Source of the DNA: JBMNQH01 sp050944035
Lineage (GTDB): Bacteria; Bacillota; Clostridia; Oscillospirales; Oscillospiraceae
Reading direction: 5' to 3'
Assembly: GCA_050944035.1 (NCBI GenBank)
Contig: JBMNQH010000016.1
Location: 1-37,710, forward strand
DNA: 37,710 bases
Shown: one piece after another, positions 23,368 through 31,104 of the stretch
Layout of the letters: each line of letters starts with the position of its first letter
Numbering within the stretch: position 1 is the stretch's first letter
Translations under genes and position numbers: made by a program
The notes under the pieces: generated by a model
The model's database searches: none
Seen by the model: only the letters and a program-made list of their open reading frames with translations
Told to the model about the DNA's origin: nothing

Positions 23368-25485
23368 ATGAAAAAACGATTTCTTTGTGTCCTGCTTGTG
23401 TTGCTGTTGCTGGTATCCATTCTTCCATTCTCCGGTATGGAAACAGCGGCATATTACGATACTGGCTATGCGACATCAGATTATACCAACTGGAAGCAAA
23501 CCAGTACCCAGTGGGCCAGTGCGTCGCCGTGGCCTGGGACAAGCTCCAAGTTTGGCGATGTTGGCTGTTATATCACGTCGGTCGCGATTCTTCTGCGGCA
23601 TTACGGCGTTGTATCCGATTCAGATCTGAAACTGTTTAACCCGCTGATTTGCAACGATGCGCTGATGGCAGTTGGTGCGGTTACAGACGAAGCCGATCTG
23701 GTTCCCAGCGCTATCAGCCGCGCTTATCCCGGTTTTGTGTATGCCGGGACACGATCCTATTCTCTGGATACGTTAAAGAGTTTGATGGATTCCGGCTATG
23801 CCTGCATTGTACAGAATGTTAAAAATGGCGGGTCTCATTTTATTGCAATCCGTTCCGTTTCCGGTTCTACGGTGACCATGATGGATCCCGGCAGTTCGTC
23901 AACGAATCTGACCGCGCAGTATTCCGGCCTGACCAATATTGTTTACTACAAGGTGTCAAAGCCTTCCGCTTCGGATACAATGAGCATTTCCGGGCACAAT
24001 TATCCAACAGGGCTACAACCCGGGGAGCGGTTTTCCATCTGTGGAACGGTGTCCTCCGCAGCTTCCAGTATTACCTATTTGACAGTAGGTGTTTATAACA
24101 GCAGCGGTGTCCGTGTCACGGGAGCCACGGTTGAGCCTTACGCCAAGTCTTATAATCTTGCCAATGTGGACAGCCAGGTTCATTTTGGAACCCTGGATGT
24201 TGGAAGCTATACCTATCGTATCATGGCCACAAACGGCTCAAATACGAAAACAGTTCTCAATGAAAGTTTTACGGTGGCCAACGATGGATTGTCAATTTCA
24301 AATTATAATTACCCAACCAGCCTGACACAAGGCAGTGTCTTTTCCATCTATGGAACGATTACCTCCGAATCCTCTAATATTACGAGCGTAACTGTTGGAG
24401 CATATGATACTTCCGGCAACTTGAAAACTGGAACGACGGTCAACCCCAATGCACAGAGCTATGACCTTCGAAATGCAGATCCTTATGTATCGTTTGGGAG
24501 TCTGTCGGCTGGTACCTATGTATACAAGGTTATTGCAAAAAATGCAATAGGAACTGTAACACTAGTAGATCAAAGTTTTACAGTGATCTCGAATGATCCG
24601 CTGACAGTCAGCGACTATAGCTATCCTATTTCACTGGTGCAGGGCAGTATATTTTCTGTCCGCGGCACGGTCAACTCAAAGTCCTCTAATATTACGAGCG
24701 TGACCGTTGGTGTGTACGATACCTCTGGCAATCTGCAAACCGGAGCGACAGTCAGCCCCAATACGCAGAGCTATGATCTTCGAAATGTAGATGCCAACGT
24801 ATCGTTTGGAATTTTGTCGGCTGGCAATTATGTTTACAAGATTGCCGCGACCAATGCCGCTGGAACAACACTGCTGGCGAGCAGGAATTTCACAGTAACG
24901 ACAAGCGGTTCCAACAGCGGTGGTACAGGCAGCAGTCTGCCGTTCTATGACGTTTCCGTTGGAAGCTGGTACTATGATGCAGTTGAGTTCATGTACAGCA
25001 GAGGGGTAATGAAGGGGATGACCGATACGACATTTGAGCCGGAAACGCAGATGAGCCGTGCCATGTTGGTGGTTTCTGTCTATCGTCTTGCCGGTTCACC
25101 AAGTACCGGTGGCGGCAGCACATACCCCGATGTCTCAGACGGAATGTGGTATACAGATGCAGTTGTTTGGGCAACAAAAGCCGGAATCATCAAAGGGATG
25201 GAAGACGGTCAATTTCATCCCAATAGTATAGTAACAAGAGAACAGATGGTTACAATTGTCCATCGGTATGCAACGTACGGTGGTTTTGACACGTCTGCAT
25301 ATTCTGATCTCAGGGGGTATGCAGATGCCGGACAGATTCAGCCGTATGCCTTGCGCGCAATGCAGTGGGCCGTCGGTATGGGCCTAATCAAGGGGATTGA
25401 CAGTGCAACCATTGACCCTGCAGGCGGTGCCACACGGGCGCAAGTTGCTGCCATTCTGACGCGATTCTTTCAAACCTATGCATAA
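23368..25485 (+). CDS. Secreted SLH-domain protein with C39-like peptidase and three Ig-like repeats
   Basis: A 705-residue surface protein. A signal peptide (residues 1 to about 27, MKKRFLCVLL then a Leu/Val core) precedes a C39/papain-like domain with Cys67 (FGDVGCYITSVAILL), His157 (NGGSHFIAI) and Asp173 (MMDPG). Then come three tandem beta-rich repeats of about 103 residues (near 203-513), a Ser/Gly linker, and three SLH modules (about 520-705; FYDVSVGSWYYDAVEF, YPDVSDGMWYTDAVVW, and a diverged third) that bind secondary cell-wall polymers. It should sit on the wall as a peptidase or peptide-binding protein. The repeats look like adhesion or spacer modules. Substrate unknown. Confidence 0.9.
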   Translation: MKKRFLCVLLVLLLLVSILPFSGMETAAYYDTGYATSDYTNWKQTSTQWASASPWPGTSSKFGDVGCYITSVAILLRHYGVVSDSDLKLFNPLICNDALMAVGAVTDEADLVPSAISRAYPGFVYAGTRSYSLDTLKSLMDSGYACIVQNVKNGGSHFIAIRSVSGSTVTMMDPGSSSTNLTAQYSGLTNIVYYKVSKPSASDTMSISGHNYPTGLQPGERFSICGTVSSAASSITYLTVGVYNSSGVRVTGATVEPYAKSYNLANVDSQVHFGTLDVGSYTYRIMATNGSNTKTVLNESFTVANDGLSISNYNYPTSLTQGSVFSIYGTITSESSNITSVTVGAYDTSGNLKTGTTVNPNAQSYDLRNADPYVSFGSLSAGTYVYKVIAKNAIGTVTLVDQSFTVISNDPLTVSDYSYPISLVQGSIFSVRGTVNSKSSNITSVTVGVYDTSGNLQTGATVSPNTQSYDLRNVDANVSFGILSAGNYVYKIAATNAAGTTLLASRNFTVTTSGSNSGGTGSSLPFYDVSVGSWYYDAVEFMYSRGVMKGMTDTTFEPETQMSRAMLVVSVYRLAGSPSTGGGSTYPDVSDGMWYTDAVVWATKAGIIKGMEDGQFHPNSIVTREQMVTIVHRYATYGGFDTSAYSDLRGYADAGQIQPYALRAMQWAVGMGLIKGIDSATIDPAGGATRAQVAAILTRFFQTYA
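23974..24903 (+). repeat. Three tandem in-frame repeats of about 310 bases inside the SLH protein gene
   Basis: Units start near 23974, 24283 and 24595 (periods 309 and 312 bases). Units 2 and 3 are the most alike, sharing the exact stretch TCTAATATTACGAGCGT and the peptide SSNITSVTVG; unit 1 has diverged. This points to a recent duplication of unit 2 or 3 after an older one. Confidence 0.85.
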
Positions 25486-25502
25486 ATAAATCCGCCTATG
25501 AG

Positions 25503-25542
25503 CAGAGCGGGTGAAAGCGGTTTACCGCTTTCACCCGCTCTG
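25503..25542. terminator. Hairpin downstream of the SLH protein gene
   Basis: A perfect 18-base G+C-rich stem (25503-25520 with 25525-25542) and TTTA loop. The tail on either strand is not a clean T run, so termination is probable rather than certain. It lies between converging genes. Confidence 0.7.
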
Positions 25543-25572
25543 TTACGATTTGTCTGCGCAACCGAAATAGGC

Positions 25573-25884
25573 TTACTTTTTGCGTTTGATATTCATTCCA
25601 ACAAGCATACCAATTAACATACCAAAACATATTCCGTAGGAAATCGCCACACTTCCAATTACACCCATAAGCGATGTTCCGATTGCGACGCCAAAAGACA
25701 TACCAAGAGATATGCCCATAACGAGATAATTATCGGATTCCGTGTAATCTTCTTCGGTTCCTACGGCCTTTTCCTTTTTTACCTTCTCTTTCTGTTTGTA
25801 TTGCTTTGAAATAGCTGTAATACAAATTGTCACCGTAAGAGCAATTACGATCAAAGGAAATACTGCCACAATAAAATCAATCAC
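25573..25884 (-). CDS. Small glycine-zipper-like membrane protein
   Basis: A 103-residue protein: an N-terminal membrane segment (residues 2-24), a charged middle (KQKEKVKKEKAVGTEEDYTESDNY), and a C-terminal half with GxxxG-spaced small residues (GISLGMSFGVAIGTSLMG, then GMLIGMLVGMNI) ending in KRKK. Firmicutes genomes contain many short proteins with this kind of glycine-zipper end; their role is not known to me. The start is GTG at 25882-25884 with AAGGA nine bases upstream. Confidence 0.7.
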   Translation of the reverse strand: MIDFIVAVFPLIVIALTVTICITAISKQYKQKEKVKKEKAVGTEEDYTESDNYLVMGISLGMSFGVAIGTSLMGVIGSVAISYGICFGMLIGMLVGMNIKRKK

Positions 25885-25948
25885 TTGCGATTTTTCCTTC
25901 TATCACCACTTGCGTTACCGACGCTATTTTTCAAAAAAACTGAAAAAG

Positions 25949-25981
25949 AAACTGGAGCTGTGTAAAACACAGTTCCAGTTT
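25949..25981. terminator. Terminator of the polysaccharide deacetylase-like gene
   Basis: A 14-pair stem (25949-25962 with 25968-25981, one G-U) with a five-base loop, flanked by A-rich and T-rich runs. On the minus strand it follows the deacetylase gene by about 15 bases. Confidence 0.85.
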
Positions 25982-25996
25982 TTGATATTGAACAGA

Positions 25997-27322
25997 TTAA
26001 ATGGGAGGTACCGGATCAGGACGAGCGGGATCAAAAACCGTATCGGTATCGAAAAGATCATCCAGCAGATTGGGGGTGTAATACATACGGTAGCCGTCGA
26101 TGTTTCTGCGTGCCTGACGTACATAGTTGTCATGAATCTGCAGCCAGGACGGAGCAGAGTCAACATTGCAGAAATAACGGTAGCCTGCATTGTAAAGCGT
26201 TTCAAATTTGAAACCGCTGTAATCTTCGATGCCGGCAATGTCACTGCCATAAGGATAAAGAAGAATATCCGTATCGCCGACAATGGGCTGCACTTCTTCC
26301 TCCCACTGTGCGCAATCTTTCGCAAGGGATTCGTCACTGATAGAACCATAAGCGGGATGCCCAAAGCTGTGGCTGCAAATAATATAGCCGTGCTCTTTCA
26401 GGCATTCTGCAACTTTTTTGGCTTCTTCGACTTCCTTTTTATAATCTTTACTGCTGAGAATATCCTTATATTTGCTGGCAGTGCGATAACCGAGTACCCC
26501 GTCATATCCGGTGACCGCGAGAATGGCGCGTGCACCGCGATAAGAGAAGTCCGGATGCTCTTTGATAAAGTCCTCCAGAACAGGGACAAGATCATAATTG
26601 CCGGTTACTACTTTGCCGTCTGCGGTAATATACTCACAGGTCGGATCACCGTTTTCGTCAATAACAAGCTTGGTAGCGAACCCATCGCCACCCTTGTCCG
26701 CAATGTGATCCTCATCGCTGTCTGTCATATATTCATAATAATTGACATCATCCTGTGACATGACAAATGGCTTTTTACCTTTTGGCAGCATAATCATGCC
26801 CGGCTTATATTGTGTGGTGCCATCAATGAATGTGACTTTGGGTGCGACGTCATAAATGCTGACGAGGACATAACCGTTGTCATACATCTGCTGTAAAATG
26901 GTCTCAAACTCATCCACTGTGGCCATATATTGATTGTAACCGCCGGAGTCATAATCTCCGTCAAACGCGCGGTCTGTGTCAGCAATCAGACTGTGGAAAA
27001 AGATATGTGGAATGGTCGAGGCATCGACGCGGACCAGTTCTTCCTTTTGTTCCTGGTAAGAGCTGACTGTCTTGGAAAGTGTTTCATTGGATTCCCAATT
27101 GGAGTCATAGCTGGTTAACGTATTAATTGCAGCATCATAATCATAAGTTTTAGCGCAAGTTTCTGCTTTTTCCAGCGTTGATTCAAGAGTTTCTTCCTTC
27201 TCAGATTTTTTCTTGGAAGATGCTGTACCGTCTGCTTTTCCGCTTTCTTTTCCACAGGCGGAGAAAAGCATCAGAACCGCAAGTATGAGCAAAAGGAAAG
27301 AACGATCTCTCTTTTTCTTCAT
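25997..27322 (-). CDS. Polysaccharide deacetylase-family lipoprotein
   Basis: A 441-residue exported lipoprotein: signal peptide with lipobox LFSAC (Cys near residue 23), a Ser/Lys/Glu linker, a helical region to about 100, then a NodB-like domain. Metal-site and catalytic candidates are Asp-Asp in SQDDVNYY and the paired histidines in HSFGHPAYG, with LLYPYGSD as a later motif. Family members remove acetyl groups from wall or surface sugars; some have lost activity. The domain is interrupted by an acidic insert (MTDSDEDHIADKGGDGF), which is less usual. ATG at 27320-27322 follows AGGAGG. It has its own promoter and terminator. The substrate (peptidoglycan, teichoic or capsular sugars) cannot be told. 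Confidence 0.88.
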   Translation of the reverse strand: MKKKRDRSFLLLILAVLMLFSACGKESGKADGTASSKKKSEKEETLESTLEKAETCAKTYDYDAAINTLTSYDSNWESNETLSKTVSSYQEQKEELVRVDASTIPHIFFHSLIADTDRAFDGDYDSGGYNQYMATVDEFETILQQMYDNGYVLVSIYDVAPKVTFIDGTTQYKPGMIMLPKGKKPFVMSQDDVNYYEYMTDSDEDHIADKGGDGFATKLVIDENGDPTCEYITADGKVVTGNYDLVPVLEDFIKEHPDFSYRGARAILAVTGYDGVLGYRTASKYKDILSSKDYKKEVEEAKKVAECLKEHGYIICSHSFGHPAYGSISDESLAKDCAQWEEEVQPIVGDTDILLYPYGSDIAGIEDYSGFKFETLYNAGYRYFCNVDSAPSWLQIHDNYVRQARRNIDGYRMYYTPNLLDDLFDTDTVFDPARPDPVPPI

Positions 27323-27351
27323 TTCATAAACCTCCTGCTTTAGATATCTCC

Positions 27352-27379
27352 ATCATATCATAGATTTCGACAGAGTAAA
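27352..27379 (-). promoter_or_regulatory. Promoter of the deacetylase-like gene
   Basis: Minus-strand TTTACT (27374-27379), 16-base spacer and TATGAT (27352-27357), 30 bases before the start codon. Confidence 0.6.
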
Positions 27380-27427
27380 CAAAAAAAGTAGCCAAAATTT
27401 TATAAAGAAAACTTAAGGATTTTAATA

Positions 27428-27760
27428 TCAGAATACCAGTTGTACAAGAAGCATATAGCACACGGTACCACCGGCGATCGACAGCAGCATTTGTCGTTTC
27501 CAGAGATGCAGCAGGACCACGACAAAAATAGCAATCAATTCAGGAACGGCATGGTTTCCGGTCAGGAAACTGATATGTTTCAGGCAGTAAATGACCAACA
27601 GACCAAATACAGCACCCGGCAGGACTTTGCCAAGATATTGGATATACTTTGGCGTCGGTTTGCCTGCGGGAAATACCAGGAAAGGAAGAAAGCGTGTCAG
27701 GACCGTTCCCAAGACAACCATTGCGATGGTAATCAGCTGTTGTGTGAGATTCATGGTCAT
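27428..27760 (-). CDS. azlD: AzlD-family branched-chain amino-acid exporter subunit
   Basis: A 110-residue protein with about four membrane segments (ITIAMVVLGTVLTRFLPFL, LPGAVFGLLVIYCL, AIFVVVLLHLW, and a last C-terminal one). The TRFLPF and PxYIQYLGKVLPGA blocks are typical of AzlD, the small partner of AzlC. Its ATG at 27758-27760 directly abuts the azlC stop; a second in-frame ATG two codons later is also possible. AAGGAGAG inside the end of azlC serves as ribosome site, so the two are translated together. Confidence 0.92.
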   Translation of the reverse strand: MTMNLTQQLITIAMVVLGTVLTRFLPFLVFPAGKPTPKYIQYLGKVLPGAVFGLLVIYCLKHISFLTGNHAVPELIAIFVVVLLHLWKRQMLLSIAGGTVCYMLLVQLVF

Positions 27761-28519
27761 TTACAGGCTCTCCTTTTCCAATGGGTTCCGCAACAGTGTC
27801 AGAACGCCGAGAATGGCGAGCATGGATGGAATGATGAAATTGTCTTCACCAAAGGTCAGAAGGCACAGAAGGGATAATCCGAGTCCCAGCAATGAACTGG
27901 TGTGTTTCTGTCCCTTCAGCCACTGTTCCAGAAAGATGACGACAAACATTGCAGTCATAACAAAGTCCAGACCCTCGGTGTTGAAGTGAATCAGAGAGCC
28001 AAAGATGCCGCCGAGTGTTGCACCAAAAAACCAGTAGAAATGGTTCAGCAACGTGACAAAAAACATAAACCAGCTTTTGTCTATTCCCAGTGGGATCTCG
28101 GCAGTGTAGTTAATTGAAAAGCTTTCATCGCACATGCCGAAAATTAGGTACCATTTTTTCCAGCCCGTACCGCGATATTTATCGAGCATGGAAATTCCAT
28201 AGAATAAATGTCTTGCATTGATCATCAGCGTCATGGCCAGCGCCTGTAGCGGGTTGAACGCGCCGAGTAGAAGATTAACGGCGACAAATTCGACGGAGCC
28301 TGCAAAAATGGTTAGGCTCATCAGCATGGGATACCAAAAGCTAAAGCCCGACACATGCATATAAATGCCGTATGTCAGTCCCAAAAACCAGAACCCTGCA
28401 AAAATGGGGAGGGTATAGGGAAATGCAGCGCGAAAAGCTGTACGAATTGGTCGCTGTTTGCCATTATCGGCGCTGTCTATCTGTGTTGGGGTGTTGATTT
28501 GCGGACTTGCGTGATGCAT
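27761..28519 (-). CDS. azlC: AzlC-family branched-chain amino-acid exporter, large subunit
   Basis: A 252-residue membrane protein with about seven hydrophobic segments. Diagnostic blocks are FAGSVEFVAVNLLLG, the NARHLFYGISMLDKYRG motif near residue 103, and the GMCDESFSINY segment. AzlCD/YgaZH systems export valine, leucine, isoleucine analogues and, in some cases, methionine. The start ATG 28517-28519 is placed by AAGGAGG five bases away; an upstream start at 28538-28540 would include that site. The azlCD pair forms a two-gene unit with no AzlB/Lrp regulator beside it. Confidence 0.93.
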   Translation of the reverse strand: MHHASPQINTPTQIDSADNGKQRPIRTAFRAAFPYTLPIFAGFWFLGLTYGIYMHVSGFSFWYPMLMSLTIFAGSVEFVAVNLLLGAFNPLQALAMTLMINARHLFYGISMLDKYRGTGWKKWYLIFGMCDESFSINYTAEIPLGIDKSWFMFFVTLLNHFYWFFGATLGGIFGSLIHFNTEGLDFVMTAMFVVIFLEQWLKGQKHTSSLLGLGLSLLCLLTFGEDNFIIPSMLAILGVLTLLRNPLEKESL

Positions 28520-28591
28520 AGAACCTCCTTGTAGAATCATAAAAATTTTATACAGAAGTGAAAGAGCGGAATAGATATTCGGCTAAAAACA

Positions 28592-28624
28592 ATGCGCATC
28601 AAACCAGAACGGTCTGATGCGCAT
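28592..28624 (-). terminator. Terminator of the EFR1-type ferredoxin gene
   Basis: A 14-base stem with one mismatch (28592-28605 with 28611-28624) and five-base loop, followed on the minus strand by TGTTTTTAG. Confidence 0.85.
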
Positions 28625-28647
28625 CGGTTCAGAAAAACAACTGGGAA

Positions 28648-29490
28648 TCAGTTTGCATCTTCTGGCAAGGCAGAGGAATCCTGTTCGGTGTGCTCCATAT
28701 ACTGAGAGGGATCTGGTTCAGGAAGTGTAATCCGAGGATTCATATAGCGGCCGTGTTTTTTTGTTCCTTTCCCATACTGAATGGCATGGGCAGGACATCC
28801 GTTTACGCAGCCGAGACAGAGGGAACACTGGTCGATGATCCATATGGGGACCATGTCATCGCGCATGGTGATTGCGCCGACAGGACAGAATTTTGCGCAG
28901 CGTCCGCAGCCGATGCAGGAAGGGGAGACAGTGAACTTCTTCGTCCGGCGACCGGTTGCATATCGAGGATATAGAATGCCGGTTTTCAGTCCGGCAAATT
29001 TCCCTTTGTGCGTGTTGAAGAAGCCGACCTCTTTGCGGCGGATTTTGGCGATGATGTCAGTAAGAGCGGCATCAGCGGCATTGAGCTTCTGTTCGATTTC
29101 TTCGGGACTAGCCACCTCAAACATGGTGACATAGTTGTCAACCATGGGAAGGTCAAAAATTGCGTGAACAGGAACCACTTTGATCTTCATCAGACTGGTA
29201 TACTGTTTTACAATGTTGCCGGTTTCGGAACCGCAGGTGAATAAAGCATAGAAATAGCTTTCTTCTGCATTTGTGAGCATAAGACTGCAAAGAAAGGAAT
29301 GGACAATTGCGGGCAAGCCAAAGAAATAAGTTGGACAGACAATGCCGATATTTTCTCCCCTGGTGACTTCAAATGTGCTTTTTCCTGCCTTAACACAGTC
29401 TGGAATGGAATAGAGTGTATCGTTGGTTGCCTCTGCCAGTTTTTTTGCGGCATAGTAACTGTTACCAGTGGCTGAAAAGTAAAATATCAT
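28648..29490 (-). CDS. EFR1-family flavodoxin/ferredoxin fusion
   Basis: A 280-residue cytoplasmic electron-transfer protein. The N-terminal 150 or so residues are flavodoxin-like, with the FMN phosphate loop FSATGNSYYAAKKL at 5-18 and PTYFFGLP. The C-terminal part has two [4Fe-4S] ferredoxin motifs, CIGCGRCAKFCP and CSLCLGCVNGCP, near residues 195-235. The fusion is common in anaerobic Firmicutes, but its physiological partner is unknown. ATG at 29488-29490 follows AGGAGG eight bases away. It is encoded alone, between the azlCD unit and a WYL regulator. Confidence 0.92.
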   Translation of the reverse strand: MIFYFSATGNSYYAAKKLAEATNDTLYSIPDCVKAGKSTFEVTRGENIGIVCPTYFFGLPAIVHSFLCSLMLTNAEESYFYALFTCGSETGNIVKQYTSLMKIKVVPVHAIFDLPMVDNYVTMFEVASPEEIEQKLNAADAALTDIIAKIRRKEVGFFNTHKGKFAGLKTGILYPRYATGRRTKKFTVSPSCIGCGRCAKFCPVGAITMRDDMVPIWIIDQCSLCLGCVNGCPAHAIQYGKGTKKHGRYMNPRITLPEPDPSQYMEHTEQDSSALPEDAN

Positions 29491-29569
29491 AGAGGAACCT
29501 CCTAAATATCATAAATGAACAGATAGAGTTTTATAAAAACAGATTCATTTCCAATATAGAATAGATATG

Positions 29570-30577
29570 TTATGTTGCAAAGGCGATATTGTTTTGATAC
29601 TGTTGCAGCGATCGCTGTAAATGGTCAATCATGCCCTGCACTGCGGCCTGTGGCGCCAGCACCTGGGCCATATTTCCAAGTGCGGAAAGCCAGCCATAGA
29701 ATTGTGGGCTGAGCATGATTGTGGTGGTTGTGATAAAATGATCGTTTCCATCCGGCACGATGATGATTTCTTTACCAAAGCGATCCAGAATGACATCGAC
29801 AATATCATTGGAAAAGCGCATGCGAACATTGACCTCTTCCCCAGTGAACATGCCGAATATCTTCCGATTGTAGTGCCCCATATTAGTCTGTGCGAATACT
29901 GCGGTTCCCTCACGTGGGATATCCGTTACCTTGACTGCACAGATCTTGTCAACACGGTAATGCTTCAGTTTTCCTTTTTCGGAGTCATAGCCGAGCATAT
30001 AGTAGTTTTCTGCATCACAGATCAGAGCAAAAGGACTGACCAGATAATAGGCGCCGTTTTTTCGGAATTCACGCTGCTTATTCAGATTGTATTTGAAATA
30101 ACGAAAACTCAGCTTGCAGTTTTGCGCTATGGCGGTGTAAATAGAGTCCACGGTATAATAGACCGCCTCATTCATGGATTTAACACGATTTTGCACGTAG
30201 ACCTGACGTTGCAGTTGTTTGGCCTCGTGTTCACTGGTCAAACGCTCCAACTTTCGAATGAGACTCAAAGATTTTCGTTCGCTCAGGAACTTGGAGGATT
30301 GGACACTGTCCACCAGAAGCTTCAATTCTGGAAGTTCAAAATCCCGACTGGCAATATAGTAGGCAGTGGTTTTACCGGTCGTTTTTTCGATATCAATTCC
30401 GAATGTTCGCAGCGCCTCAATGTCGCTGTAAATACTCTTCCGCTCTGCAGAGATACCAAACGTGTGAAGTTTGGCAATAATTTCCGCCATGGTGAGTGCA
30501 TGCTCGTTATCTGTTTCTCTCTGTAAAATCCGAAGCAGATAGAGAAGTTTCAATTTCTGATTTTCAGATTTTGCCAT
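29570..30577 (-). CDS. WYL-domain transcriptional regulator
   Basis: A 334-residue regulator. An N-terminal winged helix-turn-helix (residues 5-65; LLYLLRILQRETD, then ISAERKSIYSDIEALRTFGIDIE) binds DNA, and a WYL domain around 140-215 (KLSFRYFKYN..., YYLVSPFALICDAENYYMLGYD) probably binds a ligand such as nucleotide or single-stranded nucleic acid. A WCX-like C-terminal part (VNVRMRFSNDIVDVILDRFG) completes the usual layout. ATG at 30575-30577 follows AAAGGAGGTG; reading from 30640 would extend it through the promoter. Targets are unknown. In other genomes such regulators often control neighbours, here the EFR1 gene on the same strand. Confidence 0.9.
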   Translation of the reverse strand: MAKSENQKLKLLYLLRILQRETDNEHALTMAEIIAKLHTFGISAERKSIYSDIEALRTFGIDIEKTTGKTTAYYIASRDFELPELKLLVDSVQSSKFLSERKSLSLIRKLERLTSEHEAKQLQRQVYVQNRVKSMNEAVYYTVDSIYTAIAQNCKLSFRYFKYNLNKQREFRKNGAYYLVSPFALICDAENYYMLGYDSEKGKLKHYRVDKICAVKVTDIPREGTAVFAQTNMGHYNRKIFGMFTGEEVNVRMRFSNDIVDVILDRFGKEIIIVPDGNDHFITTTTIMLSPQFYGWLSALGNMAQVLAPQAAVQGMIDHLQRSLQQYQNNIAFAT

Positions 30578-30599
30578 GGGGGACACCTCCTTTCGCAAT

Positions 30600-30628
30600 A
30601 TTATACCAAAACTCGGCTTTATTGAACA
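30600..30628 (-). promoter_or_regulatory. Promoter of the WYL regulator gene
   Basis: Minus-strand TGTTCA (30623-30628), 17-base spacer and consensus TATAAT (30600-30605) with a TGG extension. Transcription would start only some 15 bases before the start codon, with the Shine-Dalgarno at the very 5' end. Confidence 0.6.
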
Positions 30629-30727
30629 GGCGTATTTCACAATTTCCGATCCATTCTATCAACTTTTATTACAGGAGAGCGTGTTTCGCTCCAGACGGAT
30701 GTTGTTGGAGAAACTGAAAATCGACGC

Positions 30728-30756
30728 TTGACATTCTCTGTAATGCGTGCTATCAT
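30728..30756 (+). promoter_or_regulatory. Promoter of the T-box-alaA transcript
   Basis: TTGACA (30728-30733), 17-base spacer, TATCAT (30751-30756) with a TGC extension. The RNA would begin near 30763. Confidence 0.85.
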
Positions 30757-30762
30757 CTTAAC

Positions 30763-31041
30763 TGTACATAGTCAAATGCAATGACGGGAAAGAGTATCTG
30801 TCCCATACGGCGCAGAGAAGAGACGGTTGGTGCAAGTCTCTACGGTTAAGGCAGTGAAGCAGTCCCTGAGCATTGGACCCAACGGAACCCGTATCTGGTT
30901 CTTAGTAGGCTTCAACGGATCTCCACCGTTACAGGGAGGGCAATATGATGGTATTGCGATGAGTGCAGAAGAAATTCTGAATTTAGGTGGTAACACGGAC
31001 TTTTGTTCGCCCTAAGCTGATTTTGGCTTAGGGCGTTTTTT
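30763..31041 (+). promoter_or_regulatory. T-box riboswitch, probable alanine specifier, controlling alaA
   Basis: Stem I is recognised by its base pairing GGGA (30786-30789) with TCCC (30863-30866), a loop-E-like AGTA/GAA pair, and the apical GGTTGGTGCAAG. The specifier is read as GCA (Ala, 30859-30861), directly after GAA. The T-box AGGTGGTAACACGG is at 30985-30998, with the bulge TGGT able to pair with a tRNA ending in ACCA. Antiterminator helices TTAGG/CCTAA and CGGAC/GTTCG form around it. The competing terminator is a perfect 10-base stem (31008-31017 with 31026-31035) and six T's. Uncharged tRNA-Ala would thus turn on the aminotransferase gene. Confidence 0.9.
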
Positions 31042-31104
31042 GTTATCTATCTTTGTATTGGTTGTGTGTGATAACGACAATTTTTGGAGAATTGGAGAGT
31101 AGGC

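Noticed and set aside
23974..24903. CRISPR-like repeat array
   Set aside because: The repeats are about 310 bases, in frame, and encode protein modules; no short repeat-spacer pattern exists anywhere in the window.
25796..26758. A 320-codon plus-strand frame over the deacetylase gene
   Set aside because: It is the shadow of the deacetylase lipoprotein and crosses its terminator.
29621..30526. A 301-codon plus-strand frame opposite the WYL regulator
   Set aside because: It is fully covered by the recognisable WYL protein, has no ribosome site and no family pattern.
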